A DNA stretch of 64,000 nucleotides from Phallusia mammillata (Eukaryota > Chordata > Ascidiacea > Phlebobranchia > Ascidiidae), in contig QLIY01000157.1 in assembly GCA_003260075.1 (NCBI GenBank), positions 153,116-217,115 on the forward strand. The letters are read 5' to 3'. Below, one piece after another: positions 50,501 to 60,992 of the stretch; positions within the stretch are counted from its first letter, which is position 1; each line of letters starts with the position of its first letter. The notes below the pieces were generated by a model that did no database searches, had not been told where the DNA came from, and worked only from the letters and a program-made list of their open reading frames with translations. The translations under genes were made by a program, and so were the position numbers.

Positions 50501-53500
50501 GTAGCAAAGCCTTCTACTCAAATACAATGCCTTTCAGAACTGTTGATTGTTTGTTATGTTTTTTTGTTGTCAAATGTTGCAGGTATTACCGGTTCATGAA
50601 AACACGCGATGAGGCAAAGGCGACGGAATACCTTCTAAGCGACTTTGACGACGCCTCACCTGCAATGTCTGTTCAGCATTTTCGCAACAACGCTATGAAC
50701 CCCTGTATGCCGTCGACATACAGGTTGGTGCAAATGCATTTCGTCTTTGATTTGCAAAGAGCTAAGTTTTTAGTATGAAAATAAAAGCTCAATTTACAGC
50801 AAAATTGCCGAGTTGTTTTTCAATTTGCTCTTCGAGTGCCGAGTACTTTACCGATTTACCCGTCATTTACCGAGTACTATCACAAATCACAGCAAAAATA
50901 CCAAGTACTTTTTTAATTTAATGGTCGCGCACTGTGTTCTTTTCTTATTTTCTCTTCGAGTCCCGATGCTTTATACATTTACTCATGAACCAATGAGTAC
51001 TTATAACATAATTGTCGAGTAGCAATAGCTTAGTCATTTGAAATTATTAAATTTACGGGTCATATTCCTAGAACTTTAATGTATTTTTGCAAACCACATG
51101 TAAAAATAAAAGTAAATTCCTCCCCTTCCTTCCCGGTTGGGAACCACTGTTCTAAGCCGTGACATCTTTAGGTGTTTGCAAATGTTTTGGTATGGCTCCC
51201 CATATATAGCGTCTGTTTTCTTACTGCGCACCACAAACGTTAATCCCGGGTCGTTTCGATCAAGTTTAAGGTGCTAGATGAGGTCACAAGTGTAGTCACT
51301 TCGCAGGCATGAATAAAACTACGAACAATAAATGTCGTTTACAAGAACAACCGAATTTTGACTTTTGTGTACTCTGTTATTCTTGTTTCATTGTCAACGT
51401 TCAGATTTAACAATACTGTAACAGCACCCAGGCAACACGGCTCTCTCTCTTTCCTACAATGAAACGCCGATATTACTGTTTTCATTCGAGACAAAAGCGA
51501 GTCGTTTCAAAACTGAAAAGATTGTTATGTTAGCTGGTCGCACTGACAGCCGTTTAAGTATGACAAAATAAATTCTGTATAACGGTGATTGGCAATGTTT
51601 AGTTATTACGGAAGTATATGTTGTTGGTTCTAACGTCGTAGCCTATTAACTGTAAATGAACGGTACCGGTGATATGAAAAGAACAAGGAGGCGGCTTTAT
51701 TGATTTAGCTGCATTGTGATTTTCTTGTTTAGCTGGTTTAACGATATTACCCCGTAGAAAGTTGTGCTGATTGGTGTCCAACCTTAAACGAGCCTATTAT
51801 ATTATATTTTTAACAGACTCATTAAAGAGTGGTATACTGCCGGACAATACAAATATTGTGTTCTTCATGACTTAAATGTAATATTGCTTACTTTACGTAC
51901 GACACAATCAATTTGTTATAAATGATTATTTTTTCTGTAGAGTTTTATAAGTTTCCTTAAACGTAAAACTTTATAATTCCAGTTTTAATTACTATATGCT
52001 CTGCTATGTTACAAAATGCTGTTAAAATAGACATTGCTCCAAATCCATTAGCCAATGGGTTTAAACCAGTGGATTTAAAATTTTACCGATGTTTTGTGAG
52101 ATAACAAACTGTTGTTTAATGGTCATTGCTTCAGTCCTACGCGGCCAATGTGTCAAACCAATAACTTTTTTGGATTATTTTTGCGTGTCATGTAGCTTTA
52201 CATTTTTGCGATTAAACGGTATGCGACCATGTGGAGAAAACGTTTGTATTTTCTTATCCTACAATAAACAGTACGTGAATATCAGGTTAAATGCATTTTG
52301 TTCCACTACTTTTTGCTGTTTAATGCTATTTTTTTATAGGTTTGTCGAAAAAATTTTGGACACTTTAATCGACCTCCACTCTGAGATTCAACCAATCAGG
52401 ACCTTCCACGTTGGTGGCGACGAGGTGGCAAAAAATTCATGGCGGGATTCCCCAGTTTGTAGAAAATTTATTGACGAAACTGATGGCTTTCCATACCAGT
52501 AAGTTACAAACGAGACACTGATACAAAAATCACCTTAATTTAATTTGAAATATATTATGGCGCCTTCAATGGGCCTGGCGTACTGTGATTTGTTGCAATT
52601 AGTTATTATTTTTACTGATGTGAATGTTAAAAAGTCTTTAATATATTATATTTCCTATGTACAGTTTCATTTTAGCTGTTTTATTTCCTACCAATCTACT
52701 TCTAAAAGTATGTCTCTAGTGTTCCTAACATGCTAATGTCCTGAAGCAATCCTTTAATTTGCCCATCACAGAAACCAAGATCTGCAGGAACACTTCATCA
52801 GGGAAGTTTCGAAAATTCTCAGTCGCAAGAACGACATTACTATGGGTGTTTGGGAGGACGGCGCTCTCCAGTGAGTGGCACAGTCTTTTTATCTCTTACT
52901 TTTGTGTTTTAATAGGCTATTAACTTGCTGTATGGTCCGGTGTCGGTTATGTCATTGATTTGTAGGAGCATAATTTTTTTCACATGTAGTACACACGATA
53001 AAATTTACGAAGTGAGAATGCTTTTGTCTTTTATACAATTAGAATGCCGCAAAACGAGCCATTCAACAAACGCACCCTTAACAACGTGGACGTTCTCGCC
53101 TACGCATGGAATAATGCCAATTGGAATAGCAAGAGCGCTGCACGGACGCATCTACTTGCCAATGCTGGTTACAAGGTACTAGTTTGTTTAACACGTGCAC
53201 CATACATTTTGTGTAGGTTTTTACGCACAAATCGTTTTGCTCTGTTTTGGTCGCTGATGACGCATGAAACATGACGTCATAAAATATTTTTGCTTTTGCT
53301 ATTGAGTATGCATTGAATTATGTACCTTTCTGCGAGTGACAAGAAATCATTCAACATCGTCCCATTGTCACATCTGTGCAAATCTATTTTTCGTTCTAAA
53401 ATATATTCCAAACAAAAGTGAGTTTTGGTTGTAAGCGCAAAAAATTAAAAAAAGTGTGTGTTTCAATAGCATTAATTTTTATCAAGTCCCGCTTGATACA

Positions 53501-55593
53501 TTTTTTACATCACCATCACGTAACAAATGACGTCATTCATTCTTAGGTCATAGTGTCGTCGGCGACCCATTTTTACTTTGATCACCCACAAGAACCGGAT
53601 CCTGAAGAAATTGGGTTATTTTGGGCGACAAGATATTCGGACGACAAAAATGTGTTTGGGTTCGTTCCTGACGACTTGTTTGCAAACGCAAAAATTGGTG
53701 GTGGGTCAGTTCCTTTCACAGGTAAGCTCTGTTGGTCAATTGTGTCCATATTAGCCGTTGGTGGTGAAATATCTGGTACACCATTCATGGCTGGTCCTGG
53801 ATATTCACCGGGGGCTAAGCAAAAAGGCACTGTGAAAACATGTTTGGACAGCAACCTGTCTGTATTAGTTGTATGCATTTTGGCGATTTTGCTCTGTATA
53901 TTTAGAACAAAAAACGACTTATTTTTGTTTGTTTATTGTTAATAACTCTCAAGTTACAACTAACTTACTTTAACTGTAAACGAACGTATTACATGTTGTC
54001 TTTTGGATATATTTTTTTGCCACAACAAAAGTTAGCCTTTTTTGTTTTAGATGAAAACGTTTTTGTAAATTAATAAAATTTACCATTTTCACTAAAACTG
54101 AGATTTACTTTCGTATTTACTGCAGTTGAACTAAGTGATTAGTATGTCATATATTTTTTGATTCTGTCCTACCAACTAACTAACAAACCCATTGAAGAAC
54201 CTTTTTAATGCAGGTTTCTAAACACGGGTTTTATCTGAATAAATCCCATCATTGGTTTTCTTATATTTCAGACGAAGAGCACGATCGAATTCGCTACCAA
54301 CACGCAAAACTTGAGCGTCCCGAAAATGTTGTTGGAATGCAAGCGCAACTTTGGTCCGAGATGGTGCGTGACGTGGCGGTCGCTCATTCGCAGCTCTTTC
54401 CACGCTTGATTGCCTTCGCCGAGAGGGCGTGGCACCGGGTAAGTGGGGGCGTGGCAATAAATCAGACTTTCCGCTGTATACACAAGTTGCGTGAACGTTA
54501 TATGGTAGAAACTATAGTCTTTAAAAATATGATGCACTTCATTCGTATTTTTTGTGCTTTGTAAGGTTTGTGTATTACAAAACGTATTCTCGAGTGCCAT
54601 GAAGCGGGGTTTTCTGGAAGAAAATTAATTTGTGTATCACAAGTTATCACAATTAGTTTTCAGTTTATTTGCACTGACACGTTAGAACAAGCTGTAAGGA
54701 ATTTTTTGACGACCTTTCTGTTTTGCCTCTAGGCCGAATGGGAGCAAGACGATACGCGGAAAATGAGATATCTTAAATATCAAGACTGGAGCGAATTTGC
54801 TAACGTTGTAGGCTACAAGGAGTTTCCTCGACTGAAAGCCAAAGGGATCAAGTATAGAATACCGCCACCTGGTGTTAGGTATTGTTAGAATTTATTTTTG
54901 AGTATTTGTGTGTGTTAGTTAGACAAGTTTCTCTATTCACTTGATGGCTATAGTACATACCTTAACAGCGTACATTTCTTACAGAGGCCGTTTACGCTTA
55001 TGAAGGCCCTATCGCCCAAAACAAAGACTTTTAGACAAGCAACACACCAATGCGTTGAAGTCTTCTGTCATTTATTATTTTTAGAATTCTTGGTTGAATT
55101 TTGTTGTATCTCTAGTTTGTTTGTAAAATTCATATATGAATGCTGTTTTAAAAGATTTGTTGGGTGTTAATTTTTGTAACCGATCTTCGATTCCACTCGT
55201 TTGTACAGTTATGTTAATTTGCCACACAGCAAAGGTTTTTCCAGTTTTTCCCTTTCTTTGTTTCCATTGTTTTGATATTCCAAAACAAAACACAACTAAA
55301 AGCAGTTTTGGACGAAACCAACCAGGCCACGTTTCAAGACCTTGTTAGGAAGCTTACTTTGACTTTTACCTCTGTACAGAATCCACAAGCTAACCCTGGA
55401 AATCGGCGGCCTCTACCCTGGTCTCACTTACAAAATGCGTTCCTTTGACGACGATACAGGAAAGGTTTCGGATTGGACAGAATGTTTTAACGGGCAACCA
55501 ATGGAAGCGGGCGACGAAGACAGAGGCTTCGAGTTTATGGCTACTGACGGCCAGAGGACAAGTAGAATTATCAAATACAACATGGACAGTTAA
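41506..55593 (+). CDS. Chitobiase-type beta-N-acetylhexosaminidase (GH20), four-domain bacterial architecture
   Basis: Nineteen exons: 41506-41635, 41985-42112, 42377-42527, 42751-42982, 43407-43564, 43768-43900, 45015-45138, 45752-45838, 47506-47615, 49487-49557, 50058-50187, 50583-50723, 52340-52498, 52772-52870, 53043-53175, 53547-53721, 54272-54438, 54733-54878, 55380-55593 (TAA). All phases join; 895 residues against about 885 in Serratia chitobiase. An N-terminal hydrophobic segment (GSFLVVSFCTVVFL) acts as signal or anchor. Domains in order: CHB_HEX carbohydrate-binding (about 45-180), GH20 N-terminal (about 230-340), catalytic barrel (about 353-776, from DAPRFGYRGLHLDVARN), C-terminal Ig-like domain (about 813-895). 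Catalytic Asp-Glu is 559-560 in HVGGDEVAKNSW; LHLHLTDDEAWRLEIP and EIDMPGHSHA line the site. It should cleave terminal GlcNAc from chitin oligomers, outside the cell or in lysosomes. It is not the lysosomal HEXA/HEXB type, which lacks the two extra domains. Confidence 0.95.
45352..45528. mobile_element. hAT-type MITE, family 1 (copy 2, inverted)
   Basis: Reverse complement of the 4635-4814 element over its whole length, flanked by GCCAAAAC and GCTAAAAC (7 of 8). It lies in an intron of the chitobiase gene. Confidence 0.8.
46454..46463. other. C10 junction between near-identical copies
   Basis: 46382-46453 is repeated at 46464-46532. Intron of the chitobiase gene. Confidence 0.85.
47977..48399. 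mobile_element. hAT-type element with GAGTACCGA repeats
   Basis: Starts TAGTGATGGGACGATACC and ends GGTACTCGTCCCATCACTA, with flanks GTCAAGTT and GTGAAGTT (7 of 8). The terminal regions are built from repeated ACCGAGTAC words. A single N at 48210 separates two copies of a TGGCGGAAC-led segment, so the middle is misjoined. Confidence 0.75.
50815..51145. repeat. Decayed ACCGAGTAC-type repeat ending in a hAT-like terminus
   Basis: CGAGTACTTTACCGA-like words similar to the 48 kb element, followed at 51133-51147 by GGTTGGGAACCACTG. Old, degenerate copies in a chitobiase intron. Confidence 0.4.
52555..52592 (+). repeat. SINE tail fragment
   Basis: GGCGCCTTCAATGGGCCTGG and the following CGTACTGTGATTT match the 3' tail seen at 26 kb. 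It lies in an intron of the chitobiase gene. Confidence 0.45.
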
Positions 55594-57788
55594 TTTGGCT
55601 AAAACGGCTAAAATTCGCAATTGGGCATATAGAGTCCAATTTAAATGATGAATATTAGGAGCGACAGTGACTTTGCGTTTGTGGTGCTTGTCTTCAATTG
55701 ACGTTTGTGCAACTGGGGTTCCATGACCGAGGGACTTATATTCATATGCTATCGTGGTTTAGGAAGATCATTTTGTATCATTTCAACGGCATTTGATCAG
55801 TTTTAACATTTTAAGTGAACCCATCCGATCTCCCCAAGCATTTTGTGATTGTATAAGACTTTATATATTTTAGAACTGAAACTTTTTTCCATGAAAGACT
55901 TATTATGTATTTACTATTTCTGCCCCATGACATTTGTTTGCTAGGCAATTTGTGAAAAACACACACATAGTTTTTACTTAAAAAAAAACTGTATGTTGGT
56001 GATACAACCATTATTTGCAACTGTCGTAAGTTAAATGGATTCAATCCTACGAACAACACAAGGAACGCAAAACAAACGATTTTTTAAAATTTGTTTTGTA
56101 GAGATTTATTTACCTATGTCAGATTGCTTGTTGTAATGTGCACTTTCGGTAGTATACTCGCAATGTAGCGGTGTGTTCATCTCTTAGTCAAATGCCCATT
56201 TATATTTCTGCACAGTGTTTTAGATTGTATAGCCTAAACGCATACGAATTTGTTCTGTGATAAAAGACATTACGTTATTTGTATATTAAGATATTTGAAA
56301 CTTGTTTGCTTTGCTGCTTAGGTCAGAAAAAAAAGTTTGATTTTTGGAAAATTCTGATTTTAAGTGATAACAAACCTCCTATTCCCCCAAAAAACTTTTA
56401 AATGACGCAGGTGCCTGCAATATTTTTGTGTCCTTAACATTGCAGTTGTTAATCTGCTTCACAAATCATGACTTTTAACTGCAAAATACGACTTACTACA
56501 TTGCAATTGTTGAGCGCAAACTTTTTATATTCCTCTTTTATCGCTTTTTTCATGCCTTGTCAACAATTTTATGCAGTTTGCTGAATAGTTTTGTTGTTTC
56601 CTACAGGTTTTTAACTAGTTTGTATTGATTCGTCTAAGTTTAATCTAAGTTAGTGGTTGTTAATGTTAGTTGGATTATGCCACTGAGATTGAAAGTTACT
56701 GTATCACCGGGTCCACAAAAAGTCTTCAGGTTTCTAAGAGTGATGCAGACTGGAAATTGAAGTCTTCGACAGAAGCTTACAGAACAGAACAGCGAATTGC
56801 TTAGTAATTCCTTCAGTGAACGACGCAAAGGAAAGCCTTCCATAAATTGAGAGAAACTGTATTGCATGAAACATTTTGCAGACTGTCGCTGTATAATCAT
56901 GTACCCAATATGCTGAACCTGATAAGGCTACCTGCTTTTGGCTGCTTTAAAATCAGATTTTTTTATAGAAGTCTCAGACCAAAACCCTTGGGAACCATTA
57001 GCTTGCATGTTGTGACCTACAATGTCCAATCAGTTTTTGTCATTATGTTTTCCAATGATAGAAATGGAATCATCCAAACCAGTGCAATCTGGAATTGATA
57101 CACCACCCATGGGAGCCTCTTATGTAACGATGCGGCGTGTTTGTTCCAATGGTGTTGAATCCTGTGGTTTTGGATCTTTCACAATGTTGAAGTAAGTAAC
57201 AAAGGTTTGTAAACTTAAATCATTATTTTGCCTTTTTTACTCATTGCTTAGCCTATGATAGGGAGAAGGCTATTCTACCTCTTGTTATATTGCTTGTGTT
57301 GTTGGTTGGTTGTAACTTCATTGTAATCTCTAGCTTTGAGTTAAGTTAATTTCGCTTGGTAAAAGAACTGGTAGCGTCACAATGGCACTGAACAATCACC
57401 AAGCCGGAAATAGCCGCGCAACGTTGAAACTTTGTGGAACCCAAAAAAGTGTCGCCGCTTATGTAATTAGACTCGTGCTTGATATTTATGGATCTCCTAC
57501 CCTGAAGGGGACGATTATTGTACTTGCACGTTTTTGCTGCCTATAACGCGGAAGTGTTTTTCCAGGTTTTGCCTAAAATGTTGTTGAAACTAATCTAAAA
57601 TTTCACAGATTATGGATATAGGTGTCTGACGTTTTGAATTTTGACCCGGCGGTTCACGCCTTAAACGTGAATATGTAAAATGACAATAGGCTACTTCGTA
57701 TTGTTTAGAACATCACATATTACATAAAAATGTTTTAAACGTTTGGATGAATTTATCCATTTTTTACCCTTTAACATAAATGTTGTTT
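55594..57788. other. Spacer downstream of the chitobiase gene
   Basis: No exon and no AATAAA close to the stop was noticed. A segment near 57403-57430 (AAGCCGGAAATAGCCGCGC) is repeated near 63160, marking an unnamed dispersed repeat. Confidence 0.4.
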
Positions 57789-57796
57789 GTTTATGT

Positions 57797-58179
57797 AAGT
57801 GGTTCCCAACCGGGGTGCCGCGGCACCCTGGAGTGCCAATTAAATGTTTAAGGGTGCCGCGAGATATTGATACTGCAATACTGCGGCCAATTCTTTATTT
57901 TACTTATAAGTTAGTCGAGGAAGAAATGCGAATGGCTTTATCGAATGTCCCCCACATATTAGGGAATTTTGTACAAGAAGCCAAACCCAAATTTCACACT
58001 GACTTTTGAATAAATGCATTTATTTACGCGTGCTGTACTGTACAACTCATTTTGTGCTATTTTATACGGTTATTTGAAATACAGAAACCTCATACAACTG
58101 ATCCAGTTTTGCCAGGGTGCCGCAAACTATTTATCTCTTTGATAGGGTGCCGCAAGGTCAAAAAGCTTGGGAACCACTG
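57797..58179. mobile_element. hAT-type non-autonomous element
   Basis: Ends AAGTGGTTCCCAACC and CTTGGGAACCACTG, with a perfect 8-bp duplication GTTTATGT at 57789-57796 and 58180-58187. GGGTGCCGC recurs near both ends. An 88-codon open frame inside is a by-product. Confidence 0.85.
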
Positions 58180-58187
58180 GTTTATGT

Positions 58188-59590
58188 TATAAGCTCTTAT
58201 TATTTCAAAATACACTTTTTAATGCCGTAATTTTTTTGTAAGAGCTGATACATGATGCCTATTGTGCGCTGTGTAAAGTTTCAGCTCAATAGGCTCAGTG
58301 ATTATTCTTACAACTTTAAATAAGTGAGAATTGCTAAATATTTGTGCTCTAGAATCTGTACCACTCGCGGCGTACGGGAGTGACAATTACGATTGGCCCT
58401 GTTGGCAGCTTGGTTTGCGCATCAGCCATACACCGACTCGTAGTTAACATGAACTGTGTCCTTAGTTACGCTTCGGCCGTTATATTATATTTTTAGGTGG
58501 TCTTGCTACATACCGCGTTATGCGTTAATTCGACGGCTGTGTGCTTTCAATTAATAGTAATTAGCCCATGCAGAATAAAATTGCCCGAAATAAACTTGTC
58601 AAACGTTCAAACCTCACATGTTTCACCAAAGCCGCTGTAAAGGTCATCAAATGGTCGTCATTAATGCTACTACACGAGATTTGGTTGTCTCAGGTACAGC
58701 AACACCAATTTTTATCTTTATTACTTGGTTAAACAAAAGGTAACAATCGTGATTATTTACAGTGCACATTATAAACACAAAAATAACAATTTTTTTTGAA
58801 CCTTTTAATACTTTTTTCAGATTCAAACGAGGTTCAAATTACAAATGGAGATGTTTTTTTGGCCACTGGTTGCATTCATTTATGCTGAAAATCCTTGTAA
58901 GGTCTCTCGCAGAATTTGTTCAATTGTATTTGTTGAAACATAGCTCGACGATGCTCTGAAACAAAGCAAAATGTTTTTGTGAAATCCCAACAACATAACC
59001 TCAGACGTATAACCAAAAGGTAATAAGCGATATTTGATTTATAATTTTAACTAATCAAGGTTTTCATTTTAATCAAAGTTTTTACGTGATCCAATCAAAG
59101 CACACACACTTAAAAACTCTATGACTTGTGTCCGTGTGTAGTCTATAATCGTATAACCAATATGTGCATCGAGTTAAATATCCTGGAGTTGACAGTATTT
59201 CGCTTAGAGAAGGTAAGTATGGCACCACAAATACAACATTTTTGGTAAATGTGTGTATGCCCAGTCAAACTTTTAGGGTACATACCTACACAGACTATAT
59301 AAACCTAAAATATTTGGGTCTGGGCAATTGGTATACAATCGGCCCTAAAAGTTTGTGAATATAAGTCGTTAGGCCTACTAAGTAGAATCATTACGTGGTA
59401 GATGTTAGAATATAGTTGAAGTAGACGTTGTGAGCTGTCCCTGACATGTAGACTTTGTTATCTGTTTGGTCTGTGTTTTTCTGCGAATCCACATAATGTA
59501 GAGAACTGTATCCTGACGAGCCAAGTTTCTAAACCATTAAATATAGGCGTATGTTGCTGAAGCAGATTTTGGCTTTGAATAAATAGAACC
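58188..59590. other. Spacer without recognised features
   Basis: AT-rich sequence. The open frames here are short and have no splice context or family resemblance. Confidence 0.4.
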
Positions 59591-59599
59591 TATGTACAC

Positions 59600-59640
59600 G
59601 GTACACGGTATATATATATATGTATATATAACCAAAACAA
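59600..59640 (+). repeat. TA microsatellite
   Basis: A TATATATA/TGTATATA run, echoed at 59818-59838 beyond a C-run, so the two stretches may be the same locus from two alleles. Confidence 0.6.
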
Positions 59641-59743
59641 AATCTAAAAAATCACTTATCAACTCAGTATTACTTGAGAAGGTTGCACTATTCTAAGCAT
59701 GCAAGCAGCAATATATTTTTATTCATCCACTTACTGGACTTGA

Positions 59744-59817
59744 CCCCCCCCCCCTTGTTGGAACCAAAACAAAATCTAAAAAATCACTTATCAACTCAGT
59801 GTAATACCCCCCCCCCC
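59744..59817. other. Two C-run junctions with three copies of one segment
   Basis: The CCAAAACAAAATCTAAAAAA segment occurs near 59630, 59764 and 59911. C-runs at 59744-59754 and 59807-59817 separate them, and the TA stretch also recurs. Confidence 0.8.
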
Positions 59818-60709
59818 TATATATATGTATATATATACAACTTTCGTTTAAAATATTAAAGATTTGTTTTGTAGTGTTAATATAAGCACATCTTATAATT
59901 GTTGTTGGAACCAAAACAAAATCTAAAAAATCACTTATCAACTCAGTGTTATACTTTAGATTCTAAAGTTTAGAAGGTTGCGCTATTCTAAGCATGCAAG
60001 CAGCAATAAAGTTTTATTTATCTACGTACTGGACTTGACACTGTGAAGAATATCTGTATGACGGAAGGATCGTTTCCTCCGTAAACTTGATACAACACGT
60101 AATGTATATTGTATGATCCAACCAATAAAGANTCCCGCTTTCCTGTCAATGTAGTTTTTGAATATGAAATATGAAGGTTTAACGTTGACTTTTCAGAACT
60201 CCATCAAATTATTCAAATTATTTATTATTTTGTTTGATTCAACATATTCTGCGATGGTTGTTTGGCTTTTAACTGTAGTTTGATATTTTATGGAAGAAGG
60301 AAAACTTAAATCCAAGTTATTATTTACTGCTTTGAAATCGTCTTTAATGGTTGTAAACTAGTGTTATGGATGCCGGTGACCCTATAACATGTCCAACCAC
60401 TATTTATTCTCTTCTATTTTGTAAACTTCATTTCAAAAAATCATAAATTCTTAAGCCAGATTCGGCCAAACTTAATCTGCCTATACTAGGTTGCAAAACG
60501 TTGGACTATGGGCAACATTTTGCAGTCAGCTGACAAATAATTTGACACTTTTATTACACCGGTACACTTTTATTTGTTTTAAAATACCTAAAGAAATTAC
60601 ATTACTGGAATACAATCCGAGAATCCGTGGGTCAGGACGATTTCTGTATTATTACATCGGTTTACCTAAAGAAACTAATAATGCTACACGGGAAGAGGCA
60701 GAAACTTAC

Positions 60710-60926
60710 CTTTCTTACGAAAACAGGTGACATACACTATTTTTTTTCTCTCAAACTTTGCATCCGGCCGAAAAAAGAAACACTGCTTTGGGGATACGTT
60801 AACGCTAAGGATCACCTATAATCCACATTAAAGTATGCTTTGTATCATTGACTTGTTACCTCGATGTTATACTGCCAGGATCTGCCATCAGGATTCAACA
60901 CCAGCACGGATAAGACGAATGGGTGC

Positions 60927-60992
<66 letters not shown>

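Noticed and set aside
57743-58009. An 88-codon open frame
   Set aside because: It lies inside a hAT MITE with a perfect target duplication, and has no homology I recognise.
60491-60730. Plus-strand open frame near 60.5-60.7 kb
   Set aside because: The opposite strand gives a better exon (60815-60710) with acceptor, donor and matching phase. No family match for the plus frame.
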